The notes: generated by a model from the letters alone, not told the origin. A stretch of DNA of 64,000 bases from Actinacidiphila epipremni (GCF_012034175.1 NZ_JAATEJ010000003.1:398216-462215), one strand, 5' to 3'. Counted from the first letter of the stretch, positions 16,403 to 25,172 are shown. Translations and numbers: made by a program.

Positions 16403-17023
16403 TTGACCGAGTGGGCCACCCGTTATCTGTACCTCGTCCGGCACGCCGAAGCTTCACGCGACGAGGACCGGCTGACGGAGGCGGGCCGCCGGCAGGCCGC
16501 GCTGCTCGGCGAGCGGCTGCGTGACGTGCCGCTCGACGCCGTCCACCACGGCCCGTTGCCGCGAGCCGAGCAGACCGCGCGGCTGGTCGCCGAGGCCGTG
16601 GACGTACCGCTCAACGTGTCGGAAGCCGCCGGTGATTACGTGCCGTACGTCCCCGCGCGGGACGAACTCCCCGCCGGCTGGGCCGACTTCCCGCTCCGCT
16701 TCCTCGCCGGCGGCACACCGGGCGAACGCGGGCGCGGCCCCGAACTCGCCGACCGGGCACTGGAGTTGTTCACCGGCCCGGTGCGCGGCAGCGACGACCG
16801 CCACGAGGTCGTCGTGACGCACAACTTCCTGGTCGCCTGGCTGGTCCGCGACGCCATGCACGCTCCCAAGTGGCGCTGGCTCGGCCTGAATTACGGCAAC
16901 GCGGCGGTGACGGTGATCCGTTACGCACCCGAGCGCCCGGCGTGCGTGCTCGTCACGAACGACATGCGCCACCTGCCGGACGAGCTGCGCTGGACGGGCT
17001 TCCCGGCGGACTCGCGCGTCTGA
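16403..17023 (+). CDS. Histidine phosphatase (phosphoglycerate-mutase-like)
   Basis: 206 aa from a TTG at 16403, chosen because AGGGAG lies 6 nt upstream; a GTG at 16382 is the alternative. Catalytic RHAE (YLVRHAEAS), the second Arg region (HGPLPRAEQTARL) and the second His (VVVTHNF) are present. The family hydrolyses small phosphoesters or phosphoproteins through a phosphohistidine. It is convergent with the VOC gene, 14 nt apart. Confidence 0.87.
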   Translation: MTEWATRYLYLVRHAEASRDEDRLTEAGRRQAALLGERLRDVPLDAVHHGPLPRAEQTARLVAEAVDVPLNVSEAAGDYVPYVPARDELPAGWADFPLRFLAGGTPGERGRGPELADRALELFTGPVRGSDDRHEVVVTHNFLVAWLVRDAMHAPKWRWLGLNYGNAAVTVIRYAPERPACVLVTNDMRHLPDELRWTGFPADSRV

Positions 17024-17037
17024 CTCCCGCCCGGGCG

Positions 17038-17448
17038 CTAGGTGTTGGCCCACTCCCGGGTGGAGAGGACGAGCAGGTAGCCGTCGGGGTCCTGGACGGT
17101 GACGCCCCAGGTGTCCCAGTACGGGTTGTGCGCGGGCACCCGGGTGCCGCCGTGCTGCTCAAGGCGCGCGAGCAGCTCGTCGGGGACGGGGCCGTCGAGG
17201 TAGAGGACGAGCAAGTCCTCGACAGTGGGGCGGGGTTCGACGGGCGCGCCCGGATCGTGCACGAGCTCCAGATGCCAGGCGGCCCCGGGCCATCCCACCA
17301 TGAGCAGCGAGCCGTCCCCTGGCGTGCCGTCCGCCTCGTGCCGGAACTGCACGTCGAGCCCGAGCCCTTGGACCCAGAAGCGCTCGGCGGCCCGCAGGTC
17401 CCGCGAGGGCCGGGCCAGCCGGATGTGCGCGGCGGCGTCGGCGGCCAT
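17038..17448 (-). CDS. VOC-family (glyoxalase/dioxygenase fold) protein
   Basis: 136 aa, two beta-alpha-beta-beta-beta modules: HIRLARPSRDLRAAERFWVQGLGLDV at the start and NPYWDTWGVTVQDPDGYLLVLSTREW at the end, the standard VOC arrangement with His/Glu metal positions. GGAGGTACG is just upstream of the ATG. Members act as dioxygenases, isomerases or antibiotic-binding proteins; which applies here is unknown. Confidence 0.85.
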   Translation of the reverse strand: MAADAAAHIRLARPSRDLRAAERFWVQGLGLDVQFRHEADGTPGDGSLLMVGWPGAAWHLELVHDPGAPVEPRPTVEDLLVLYLDGPVPDELLARLEQHGGTRVPAHNPYWDTWGVTVQDPDGYLLVLSTREWANT

Positions 17449-17650
17449 GGTCGTACCTCCCTCACCGTATGGTCTCCGCAGCTTACGGAGCACGCGCGGG
17501 GCGCGGCATCGGGCGCACGGCTTAGGTCCGCGGATGCGGGGGCTCGCCCGCCGCGGGACGCAGGGGCCGGCCCGTCGCGGGGGCGGGCTCGTCCCTCCCG
17601 GTGCCGGGGGGCTCGCCTCGCCCCGGACCGAGCGCGTACGGTCCCGTCCC

Positions 17651-18304
17651 ATGCCCTCACCCGACGCCGCCCTCCGGATCACCCGCGAGGCGTACGACGC
17701 CGCCGCGCCCGCGTACGCCGAGCTGTTCCGTGACGCCCTGCGTGACCGGCCGCTGGACCGGGCGATGCTGGACGTCTTCGCGCAGGAGGTACGGACCGGC
17801 GGGGCGGACGGCCGGGTCGCCGACCTGGGCTGCGGCCCCGGGCACGTCACCGCGCACCTCCACGACCTGGGCCTCGCGGCCTTCGGCGTCGACGCGTCCC
17901 CGGCGATGATCGGCCTGGCCCGCCGTACGTACCCGGCCCTCCGCTTCTATGTCGGCTCGATGGCCGCGCTCGACTTCCCGGCGGGCGCGCTGGCCGGCAT
18001 CCTCGCCCGCTGGTCCCTCATCCACACCCCGCCGCCCGGACTCCCGGCGATCCTGGCCGAGTTCCACCGCGTCCTGGCCCCCGGCGCCCCGCTCCTGCTC
18101 GCCTTCTGGTCCACCGACGCCCCGGCCGACCCGCCGCAGCCCTTCGACCACGCGGTGACCACCGCCTACCGCTGGTCCCCCGACCACCTCGCCGCCCTCC
18201 TCCACGCCGCCGGCCTCCCCGAAACCGCCCGCGCCACCCGCGAGCCCCAGCCCGCCGACCGCCGCCAGTTCCGCGAGGTCCACCTCCTGGCCCGCCGCAC
18301 CTGA
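17651..18304 (+). CDS. Class I SAM-dependent methyltransferase
   Basis: 217 aa. SAM-binding motif I is VADLGCGPGHVTAHL, followed by the acidic ribose loop FGVDASPAM and motif III (HRVLAPGAPLLLAFW), a methyltransferase type 11/25 pattern. A TACGGT hexamer ends 8 nt before the ATG with no ribosome site, suggesting leaderless expression. Substrate unknown. Confidence 0.85.
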   Translation: MPSPDAALRITREAYDAAAPAYAELFRDALRDRPLDRAMLDVFAQEVRTGGADGRVADLGCGPGHVTAHLHDLGLAAFGVDASPAMIGLARRTYPALRFYVGSMAALDFPAGALAGILARWSLIHTPPPGLPAILAEFHRVLAPGAPLLLAFWSTDAPADPPQPFDHAVTTAYRWSPDHLAALLHAAGLPETARATREPQPADRRQFREVHLLARRT

Positions 18305-18412
18305 CCGGCAGGGGCCGTCGCCCCGGTTTGCGCGGCCCCGTGCGGGTAATCAGAAGGTCATGCCTTTGGTACCGGTTTGTCCGGCACCGTCCGACGCCTG
18401 AGGGAGGCTGCC

Positions 18413-18673
18413 GTGACCACACTGCACAAGCGCCCGGCGGACACCGAGCACCAACGCCGCCCCGCACCGTCCCCCACCCGCGACCCCCGCGTCCGCTTCG
18501 CCGCGACGATGGCCCCCCTCTTCCTCATCGCCTCCGGCCTGCTGGCCTGGTGGGCGTCGGACTCCATCACCGACCACCAGTGGGGCCTCGACATACTCTC
18601 CGGAGTCTGCGCGCTGCTCTTCGTGGTCATGACGGTCCGCGCAATCATCTTCTGGCGCAGGGCACGCCGCTGA
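18413..18673 (+). CDS. Small two-helix membrane protein
   Basis: 86 aa from a GTG with AGGGAGG 5 nt upstream. A basic, Pro-rich 28-residue N-terminus is followed by two hydrophobic helices (about 33-48 and 58-78) and a WRRARR stop-transfer end. No family recognised; it resembles small actinobacterial inner-membrane proteins of unknown function. Confidence 0.65.
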   Translation: MTTLHKRPADTEHQRRPAPSPTRDPRVRFAATMAPLFLIASGLLAWWASDSITDHQWGLDILSGVCALLFVVMTVRAIIFWRRARR

Positions 18674-18787
18674 AGCGGCCGAAGCCGGGCCGGTCCTGGG
18701 CCCGCCACCGCTCTGGCCTCGTAGGCGGGCAGCCAGCCGGGCGTCAGCGCACCGCTCGCGCTGAGCGCGGCGGCGAGTTCGTCCCGG

Positions 18788-19252
18788 CTAGCCACGCATG
18801 TGCGCGTTGACCGCGCGGGCTGCCTCCGCCAGGTCCGGGAGTTCGGTGACCTCGATGCCGGCCGCGGTCATCTGCTCGACGCCCTGGCAGTCGGCGACCA
18901 GGAGGCTGGGCTCGCGCCAGGCGATGACGACGCGGGGGATGCGGGCGGCGATGACGAGGGTTGCGCAGGGGACGGGGTGGGAGCTGCGCTCCGAGCAGGG
19001 TTCGAGGGTGCTGTAGAGGGTGGCGGTGCGCAGGCGCGGGTCGCCGGGCGGGACCTTGGCGAGGGCGGACTCTTCGGCGTGGACGGCCGGGTCGCCGCCC
19101 TCGCGGCTGTAGCCGGAGCTGAGCTGCGTACCGTCGGCGGCGACGATGACCGCGCCGACGTTGAAGCGGTTCGCGACCGGCGGGCACGCGCGGGAGAGCT
19201 CGATGGCCTGCGTCATCCACGCGCGGTCGGTCGCCGCGGTGTCGTACGTCAT
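18788..19252 (-). CDS. Zinc-dependent deaminase, RibD N-terminal / CDA superfamily
   Basis: 154 aa. Zinc motif HAEES (catalytic Glu) and PCSERSSHPVPC supply the His and two Cys ligands. RibD-type deaminases convert a pyrimidine intermediate in riboflavin synthesis, and the upstream partner is a RibD-C-like fragment sharing an ATGA overlap, so the pair was probably a split RibD-like system. With the partner truncated, a role in flavin synthesis is doubtful; a cytidine/guanine-type deaminase is an alternative. Confidence 0.8.
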   Translation of the reverse strand: MTYDTAATDRAWMTQAIELSRACPPVANRFNVGAVIVAADGTQLSSGYSREGGDPAVHAEESALAKVPPGDPRLRTATLYSTLEPCSERSSHPVPCATLVIAARIPRVVIAWREPSLLVADCQGVEQMTAAGIEVTELPDLAEAARAVNAHMRG

Positions 19253-19692
19253 CGCGCGGGCTCCTCTACGGGAGAGGCGGCGCGCGGCTTGGGCGCGTAA
19301 CGGAGCAGCACGACGTCGCCGATGGTGCGGGTGCCGAGGAGGGTCAGGCGGTTCGTCGACCCGCCGGGGAAGTCCGCGGCGCCGAGGAAGCGCGGCGCCC
19401 CGGGCTGGCCGACCAGCAGCGGCGCGACGGCCAGGTGGACCTCGTCCGCGAGGCCCTGCGCGAGGAACTGCGTGTGGATCGTGCCGCCGCCCTCCACCAT
19501 GAGCTGCCGCACGCCCCGCCCGGCGAGGTCGTCGAGCATCACCCCGAAGTCGACGGCGACCGGCCCGGTGCTCACGACGTCCGCGAGGCCGTCGAGGGCT
19601 TCGCGCACTTTCCGCGCCGCAAGGTCCGTGGTGTAGACGACCTTGCCGTTGCCGTAGTGCCAGAACTTGAGGTCGCGGCTGAGGTCACCGCT
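19249..19692 (-). pseudogene. RibD C-terminal (dihydrofolate-reductase-like) reductase, 5'-truncated
   Basis: The frame holds a good match to the second half of actinobacterial RibD-C proteins: DLKFWHYGNGKVVYTTD, GVMLDDLAGRGVRQLMVEGG, and FLAQGLADEVHLAVAPLLVG. Family members are about 230 aa and start with a conserved VSLDGR region and NADPH-binding N-terminus; about 100 residues are missing here. Homology stops abruptly near 19690 and the upstream frame is low-complexity Arg/Pro sequence with no start that makes sense. It overlaps the deaminase start by 4 nt. Most likely a deletion remnant. Confidence 0.65.
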
Positions 19693-19981
19693 GCCTCTCG
19701 TTTCTCTGCGGGGTACACCGGCTCGCCCGCGCCGGTCCGCTCGGGGTCCGGTCGCCGTGGGGGTTGCTGCGGAAAGCGTGGCCCTACCCGACCGGGTCCG
19801 GCCCGGCGGAGTCCGGTGCCGCGGGGGCGTCGACGGCGGCCTGACCGCCGGGGGCGCCTTCTGCCTGGGGTGGCGGCTCGACGGCGTCCGGCCTTGGGGC
19901 GTGCGCGGTGGCCCGCACGCGGGGGACGCCTGCCTCGGATCCGGAGGGCGGGCCCGCACGAGCCCCGGTGGCCGGGCGCGG
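19693..19981. other. Intergenic, no gene seen; deletion junction candidate
   Basis: Between the truncated RibD-C frame and the end of the XRE regulator. All frames give low-complexity Pro/Arg/Gly translations without recognisable domains. The right edge of homology of the pseudogene falls at the start of this stretch. Confidence 0.4.
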
Positions 19982-21394
19982 TCACGCCTCGTGGAGCACG
20001 GACGCGTCGAACGCCGTGCGGTACTCGCGGACTTGGGGCTGGGCGCTGCCCGCCGGAAGGAGGCCGTCGAGGGCCGCCAGGGCGCGGAAGGTGCGCCCGG
20101 AACCGGTGGCCGAGGCGATCGGCAGGGCCTGGAGCCCGGCGAGGGCGGCCCGTTCCGGCTCGTCGGCCCGCAAGTGGGCCAGCGCGCGCTGGGAGAGGAT
20201 GTAGCCGCGGTCGCGGCGGTACGTGGACGGCAGCGTGCGCAGGGCCCGGTCGAAGCCGTCCGAGGCCGACTCGTGTTCGCCGAGCAGGGACAGCGCCTGT
20301 GCGCGCTGGGCCTGTACATGCGGTGAGTCCAGCCAGTTGCCGCGCCGGGCGGGCGGGTCGTCGGCCACCTGGTCGAGCATGCCGAGCACCGAGTCGAACG
20401 TGCGGTGGCACACGGCGGCTTCACGGTTCAACGCGTGTGCGTACGCGGCGGACAGCGCGCCCATGACGGCGAACCGGCTGCGGGGCGGGGCCAGTTCACG
20501 CGTGGCCTCCGCGAGGTCGGCGGTGTCCGCCGGATCACCGCAGTCGGCGGCGAGTTGGGCCTTGCGCACCATGACATACGCGACCGCCTCACGCTGCCCG
20601 GCGGTGTGCGACCACTCCAGGGCGCGGTCGGTCCAGAAGCGCGCCGTCCGCTCGTCACCGCTGTCCTGGCACAACCACCCGCACAACTCGGCGTACTCCG
20701 CCTGCACATGGAGCAGCGTCCGGCGATCCGCACCCGTCCCCTGTCGCACCAGCCCGCCGATCAGCCGCAGATGGTCGCGAGCGGTGTCGTAGACGTGCCC
20801 GGCACCGAGGACGTTGTCGCACCGCACAAGCGTGCGCCGCAGGTCCCGCAGCCGCTCCGCGGGGTGGCCGTCCACCGCGAGGAAGTCCCGCACAGACGGC
20901 GCGGCCGGCACAACGGGCGGAGGTACGAGCGCCAGCGGCGGACAGGAGCCCGACGGGGGCATCGTCACGAAGATGATCCTTCCCTCGGCGGTACGGCACG
21001 GCACCCGCAGGGTTTCCGCTCCGGGAAGCGGGGCGGGGGGCGGGGGGTCCTCCGTAAGGATGGCGTCCGGGGTGGGGCGCGCGGGGCCGGGGAAGGGCCG
21101 CACCGGCGAGGTGTCCGCATCGGCGGGGGAGGTGTCCGCATCGGCCGTCGCGCGGGCCAGCGCGCGGGTCAGGACGCCGCCGGTGCCCAGCGCCTCGTCC
21201 AGGGCCCGGGCCAGCTCGGCGGAGCAGGCGCGTACCGCCTTCTCGATCTTGCCGATCAGGTCCCCGCTGACGTGCACCCTCGCCCCCAACTGCGCCTGCG
21301 ACAGCCCGCGCAGAACGCGCCAGTGGCGCAACTCCGCGCCGAACCAGTGGCGACCGGAGCGGCTGGGGTCCAACTGCTTGGGCGGCTGCGGCAT
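19982..21394 (-). CDS. XRE-type regulator with TPR-like C-terminal domain
   Basis: 470 aa from ATG 21394, preceded by GGAGGAGG. A helix-turn-helix occupies about residues 19-70 (ELRHWRVLRGLSQAQLGARVHVSGDLIGKIE), followed by a Pro/Asp-rich linker and, from about 190, an all-helical repeat region typical of TPR-containing Streptomyces regulators. It is divergent from the ATP-binding regulator at 21642 that leads into the lasso-peptide genes, and is the likely pathway-level control protein, by position only. Confidence 0.8.
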   Translation of the reverse strand: MPQPPKQLDPSRSGRHWFGAELRHWRVLRGLSQAQLGARVHVSGDLIGKIEKAVRACSAELARALDEALGTGGVLTRALARATADADTSPADADTSPVRPFPGPARPTPDAILTEDPPPPAPLPGAETLRVPCRTAEGRIIFVTMPPSGSCPPLALVPPPVVPAAPSVRDFLAVDGHPAERLRDLRRTLVRCDNVLGAGHVYDTARDHLRLIGGLVRQGTGADRRTLLHVQAEYAELCGWLCQDSGDERTARFWTDRALEWSHTAGQREAVAYVMVRKAQLAADCGDPADTADLAEATRELAPPRSRFAVMGALSAAYAHALNREAAVCHRTFDSVLGMLDQVADDPPARRGNWLDSPHVQAQRAQALSLLGEHESASDGFDRALRTLPSTYRRDRGYILSQRALAHLRADEPERAALAGLQALPIASATGSGRTFRALAALDGLLPAGSAQPQVREYRTAFDASVLHEA

Positions 21395-21468
21395 ATGGCC
21401 TCCTCCGGTGGGCGGGGGCGGTCGATGCGGATCGAGACTGCGCGCACTACGCAGACTACGCGAAGACG

Positions 21469-21512
21469 CGGACGGCGCGGACGATACGGACCACGCGGAC
21501 GGCGATGCGGAC
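21469..21512. repeat. 9-nt periodic CGGAC repeat in divergent promoter
   Basis: CGGAC begins at 21469, 21478, 21487, 21496 and 21508, i.e. spacing 9, 9, 9, 12. It lies between the divergent starts at 21394 and 21642 and could be an operator array or a simple microsatellite. Confidence 0.5.
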
Positions 21513-21641
21513 CGGCGCACCGTCCGCTTGACGGGCTACCGGCGGCCCGCCGGCGCGGGGCTGAATGGTCGCACGACGTTCCGTACCCAGTACACACCGC
21601 GACGATCGGTGGCCGGCTGGGTTTTCCGCAGGAGATTCCGC

Positions 21642-22418
21642 ATGCCGACCGAAGACACCGCACTCCGGGAGCCGCAGGCCCGGACCTGGCGCCGGGACTT
21701 CGCCCCGTACGAGCGCTGCGTGCCGCTCGCCCGCAGGGAGGTCGAGCAGGCGCTGGCCCGCTGGGGGTGCACCGAGGAGGAGGTCGCCACGGCCGCGCTG
21801 GTGACCGGCGAGCTCGCCGCCAACGCGGTGCGGCACGCACATGTGCCGGGCCGCCCGTTCACCGTCGCGCTGACCGTGGGCGACGGGGGCTGCGTGGTCG
21901 AGGTGACCGATCCGGTGACGGCCCCGCCGACCGCCGTGACCCCGCGCCCGGACGACGAGCGGGGCCGCGGGCTGCTGCTCGTCGAGGCGTCGAGCGTCGC
22001 CTTCGGCTACCGCTCGTGCCCCGGCGGCGGCAAGACGGTGTGGGCCGCGCTCGCCGCGCAGGCCCGCGCGGTGTGCGGCGAGCGGACGTGGCTGCCCGAG
22101 CGACTGACCGCCGCGGCGCTCCGCTGCGGCACCGGCGAGCCCGCCGAACCGGCCGACGTCGAGCGCGAGTTGCGCTGCACCCTCGAAGCGCACACCACGG
22201 GCGACCACCATGCCTTCGTCCGCGAACTCCCGGGCCCCGACACCGGAGCGGTCTGGACCCGCTGGATCCGCGGCCACCCCCCGACGACCCTCCTCACCCT
22301 CCCTGACTGCCCCGCCACCTCCCCCACCCCCTGCGCGGACTTCGCCGACCACCCCGGCGCCCACAGCTGGCACCTGACGACCAACGACCCGAAGTCCCCC
22401 CACACTTCACCCGAATGA
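21642..22418 (+). CDS. ATP-binding (anti-sigma-kinase-like HATPase) regulator
   Basis: 258 aa, AGGAG before ATG 21642. GHKL ATPase motifs: N-box VTGELAANAVRHAH (E57, N61), G1-box VEVTDP and G2-box ERGRGLLLVE. Streptomyces encodes many such RsbW/SpoIIAB-like proteins paired with XRE regulators. An extra C-terminal region (about residues 145-258) contains a conserved AHTTGDHHAFVRELPG segment of unknown role. The lasso precursor starts 10 nt after its stop, so the two are probably one transcript. Confidence 0.82.
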   Translation: MPTEDTALREPQARTWRRDFAPYERCVPLARREVEQALARWGCTEEEVATAALVTGELAANAVRHAHVPGRPFTVALTVGDGGCVVEVTDPVTAPPTAVTPRPDDERGRGLLLVEASSVAFGYRSCPGGGKTVWAALAAQARAVCGERTWLPERLTAAALRCGTGEPAEPADVERELRCTLEAHTTGDHHAFVRELPGPDTGAVWTRWIRGHPPTTLLTLPDCPATSPTPCADFADHPGAHSWHLTTNDPKSPHTSPE

Positions 22419-22428
22419 GAGGACCGCG

Positions 22429-22566
22429 ATGAACGCCTACCCGCACATCCCCACCACCGAGGACGACGACGAACTCGGACCGATCGACCTCGGCGACGCG
22501 GCGGCACTCACTGAAGGCCAGGGCAGTGGACGCAGCGAGGACAAGCGCCGCGCGTACAACTCCTGA
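22429..22566 (+). CDS. Lasso peptide precursor (albusnodin-like)
   Basis: 45 aa, GAGAGGA ribosome site 5-6 nt before ATG. The acidic leader (1-29) has a Y4...P8 pair for RRE recognition and the conserved penultimate Thr, T28. Cleavage after E29 leaves the 16-residue core GQGSGRSEDKRRAYNS. Gly1 can form a macrolactam with Glu8 (ring of 8) or Asp9 (ring of 9), and R11/R12/Y14 can serve as steric locks. The only Lys in the core is K10. The sequence closely resembles, from memory, albusnodin, a lasso peptide whose Lys is acetylated; a GNAT gene is in the cluster. Leader/core boundary is inferred from family rules. Confidence 0.88.
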   Translation: MNAYPHIPTTEDDDELGPIDLGDAAALTEGQGSGRSEDKRRAYNS

Positions 22567-22576
22567 GCGGGCGGTC

Positions 22577-22597
22577 GTGGCCCGGCTCTCGGGCCGC
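22577..22597 (+). terminator. Attenuating hairpin between lasso precursor and cyclase genes
   Basis: Stem GGCCCG / CGGGCC (22579-22584 and 22590-22595) with a 5-nt loop, 12 nt after the precursor stop. In RiPP operons such hairpins let the precursor mRNA accumulate over the enzyme mRNAs. Confidence 0.5.
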
Positions 22598-22632
22598 GCC
22601 TCTTCCACCGGTCGGCGTTTCGAGGAGGACTC

Positions 22633-24450
22633 ATGGTTTTCGGAGGCTCAGTCGCATCCCCGGCCGCCGTATGCCGCCGCCCTGTGGGCGCCGTACCGAT
22701 CGCCGCCGGCACGTCCACCTGGAGGCTCGGAGCCGGTCCTTGCCGCGTGGTCGACCGCGGTGCGGGGAAGCGCCTCGTCGTCCTCGGACCCTGCGGTGCC
22801 CAAGACGCCGAACTGCACGCATTTGCTTGTGGAAGGCTGCCCGAGGACATCGCCTGGTGCCGGCCGGGCGCCTACCTGGTCGTCGAGGAATCCGCAGATC
22901 GTATTGTCCTGCACACGGACCCGGCCGCTGCTCGGCCCGTCTACCTGACTCGCCACAACGGCTGTTGGGTGTGGTGTACCTCCGCCCGGACGCTCGCCGG
23001 GCTCGCCCACGCGCAGGTCGACGTACAACGACTTGCCTGTGCCGTATTCCTTCCGTCCGTCCCGGCGCTCGCAGGGCAGCGGACCTACTTCGACGGCGTC
23101 TCGCAACTGCCGTCCGGCAGCCGAATCGAACTCCTCGCGAACTGCGGGCACATGCGCGTCACCGAGGTGTGGCGACCTGATCCGGAGCCCGGTCGGGTAC
23201 CGCACGCCCGGCTCCGGGCAGCTCTGCGCGGTTCGGTCAGGCTGCGCACCGGGGCCGACCCCGGCCTTTCCTGTGACCTGTCCGGTGGCCTGGACTCGAC
23301 AAGCATCACCGCTTTCGCCGCAGCGGCACTTCCGTCCACAGCGCGCCTGCACACCGTGACCGTCCATCCCGAGGGCGATACCTCCGGTGCCGACGTGACA
23401 TACGCGCGCCTGGCTGCGCACGCTCTCGGCGACCGCGCCGTCCACCATCTGCTGCCGTTGGGGCCCGAACACCTCCCGTACTCGGACATCACGGCGGTGT
23501 CAGCAACCGACGAGCCGGCACCTTCCACGCTCGTCCGGTCCCGTCTTGACCATCAGTTCCGGTGGATGAAGGGCCACTTGGGCACCCGTACGCATCTCAC
23601 CGGCGACGGCGGTGACAGCGTCCTCTTCCAACCGCCCATCCACCTTGCCGACCTGCTCCGCCGCGGTCGGTGGGGGCGAGCACTGGGTGAGGCGTTCGGC
23701 TGGGCACGGCTACGCAAGGAACCGGTGATGCCGCTCCTTTACGACGCCGTGCGAGTGTCGGCGGTCACCCGTGACAGAGCCCTGGCTGCCCTGCCCCGCG
23801 CGCTCGGCCGACGTACACCCGATCACCACGGGCGCGTCCGTTGGTTCTGCCTGCTGCCGACTCCCGACTGGGCACCGCCCGCCGCCCGGCGCCTGCTCGG
23901 GGTCGCCGCGGAAGAAGCAGCCGCTGCCCCACCCCGGTTCGCGGGTCTCGACGCCTCGGTCCGTGTTCTCGTGGACGAGATCCGTGAGGTCGCCCGCACC
24001 GCTGTGGCCGATCGGCAACTGGCAGACGTTCACCGTGTCGATCTGCACAACCCCTTCCTGGACCCTGCGGTCGTGGACGCGGTGCTGCGGACTCCGCTCG
24101 ACCAGCGGCCCCGGCTGCACTGCTACAAACCGCTGCTCCGCGAGGCAATGGTCGACCTGTTGCCGCCCGAGATCGCGGCCCGCACCACCAAGGGCAGTTT
24201 CGACGCCGACCACTTCGCAGGCGTCCGCGCCAACCTGCCTGACCTGCTGCGGCTCGCTGACGGCTGGATGGCGGCTTACGGACTCCTTGATCCCGCTGCG
24301 TTCCGACGCGCGATACGTCGTGCGGGTGCCGGCCTTCCCATGCCCCTTGCCGCTCTCGAACAGGCCCTCGCGGCCGAGGCGTGGCTGACGGCTCACGATC
24401 GTGCGGCCCTCCCGGAGTGGGAGATCCCTGCGGCAGCGGAGGGGCGGTGA
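22633..24450 (+). CDS. Lasso cyclase, asparagine-synthetase-like (C protein)
   Basis: 605 aa with GAGGAGG before ATG. The N-terminal glutaminase-like half lacks a usable Cys2, as in lasso cyclases; the C-terminal ATP-pyrophosphatase half has SGGLDST (217-223) and THLTGDGGD. It adenylates the Glu/Asp side chain of the core and closes the macrolactam on Gly1. Codon third positions are visibly less GC-rich than in neighbouring genes, a hint of transfer. Its stop overlaps or abuts the start of the B gene (GTG 24447 or ATG 24453). Confidence 0.88.
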   Translation: MVFGGSVASPAAVCRRPVGAVPIAAGTSTWRLGAGPCRVVDRGAGKRLVVLGPCGAQDAELHAFACGRLPEDIAWCRPGAYLVVEESADRIVLHTDPAAARPVYLTRHNGCWVWCTSARTLAGLAHAQVDVQRLACAVFLPSVPALAGQRTYFDGVSQLPSGSRIELLANCGHMRVTEVWRPDPEPGRVPHARLRAALRGSVRLRTGADPGLSCDLSGGLDSTSITAFAAAALPSTARLHTVTVHPEGDTSGADVTYARLAAHALGDRAVHHLLPLGPEHLPYSDITAVSATDEPAPSTLVRSRLDHQFRWMKGHLGTRTHLTGDGGDSVLFQPPIHLADLLRRGRWGRALGEAFGWARLRKEPVMPLLYDAVRVSAVTRDRALAALPRALGRRTPDHHGRVRWFCLLPTPDWAPPAARRLLGVAAEEAAAAPPRFAGLDASVRVLVDEIREVARTAVADRQLADVHRVDLHNPFLDPAVVDAVLRTPLDQRPRLHCYKPLLREAMVDLLPPEIAARTTKGSFDADHFAGVRANLPDLLRLADGWMAAYGLLDPAAFRRAIRRAGAGLPMPLAALEQALAAEAWLTAHDRAALPEWEIPAAAEGR

Positions 24451-24452
24451 GC

Positions 24453-25172
24453 ATGGACCGAGGCTTCGGCACCGCCCCGGCATGGCTCGGAGCTGTCGAC
24501 TACGGTCACGTCGTCGTGCTGGTCGACTACCGGACAGGCAACGTCCAGTGCCTTCTCCCGCCTGCCGCGCGGCTCTGGTGCCAGGCAGCGCGCACAGGAA
24601 GGACAGATCGCCTGCCGCCTGCTCTGGCGGATCGACTCTTCGGTCTTGGGCTTCTGACACCCGTGTCCGAGCCTGCCCCGTGGCCGGCACCGGTGGCTGG
24701 GAACCCCGCCGCCGCGAGCTGGGGCGGCGCCGAGCACCCTGCGGGCACCGGCCGCATTCCCGGCCCGATATCCATCTCCGCCGCTGCGGCCCTCGCCGCG
24801 GTCTTCCTGCTGAAGCGGGCAGGTGCTCGTACGACCGTGATGCGACGCCTTACCACGGCGATGAGAACTGCCGTGCCACGCTGTGAGGTCCGGGCGACGA
24901 CGGCGCAGGCACACGAGGCAGTGCTCGCCGTCCGTCGTGCCGCCTGGTATTCGCCGGGACGCACCGCCTGCCTTGAGGAGTCCGTTGCAGCGGTCTTCCT
25001 GCTCGCCACCTCCCGGCTGGCGGTCACCTGGTGCCATGGTGTCGCTCCGGACCCTGTCCGCCTGCATGCCTGGGTACAGACCGATGACGGCTACCCCGTA
25101 GCCGAACCGCGATCGACGCTGGACTACACGCCCCTTCTCACTATCGGAGCCGGCCATCAGCAGCACCCCTGA
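24453..25172 (+). CDS. Lasso B protein: RRE fused to transglutaminase-like leader peptidase
   Basis: 239 aa. Residues about 20-75 (HVVVLVDYRTGNVQCLLPPAARLW...) form a PqqD-like RiPP recognition element; residues about 110-235 form the B2 cysteine peptidase with C173 (TACLEES), H205 (RLHAWV) and an acidic third residue near 211-218. It binds the leader and cuts it off after E29. The ATG 24453 has GGAGG about 10 nt upstream; the GTG at 24447, overlapping the cyclase stop, is an alternative. Many lasso systems have separate B1 and B2, so this is the fused form. Confidence 0.87.
   Translation: MDRGFGTAPAWLGAVDYGHVVVLVDYRTGNVQCLLPPAARLWCQAARTGRTDRLPPALADRLFGLGLLTPVSEPAPWPAPVAGNPAAASWGGAEHPAGTGRIPGPISISAAAALAAVFLLKRAGARTTVMRRLTTAMRTAVPRCEVRATTAQAHEAVLAVRRAAWYSPGRTACLEESVAAVFLLATSRLAVTWCHGVAPDPVRLHAWVQTDDGYPVAEPRSTLDYTPLLTIGAGHQQHP

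Noticed and set aside
19249..20424. 391-aa minus frame as an intact RibD-like fusion
   Set aside because: Everything upstream of about 19692 is antisense to the XRE regulator or low-complexity; only the C-terminal part has homology.
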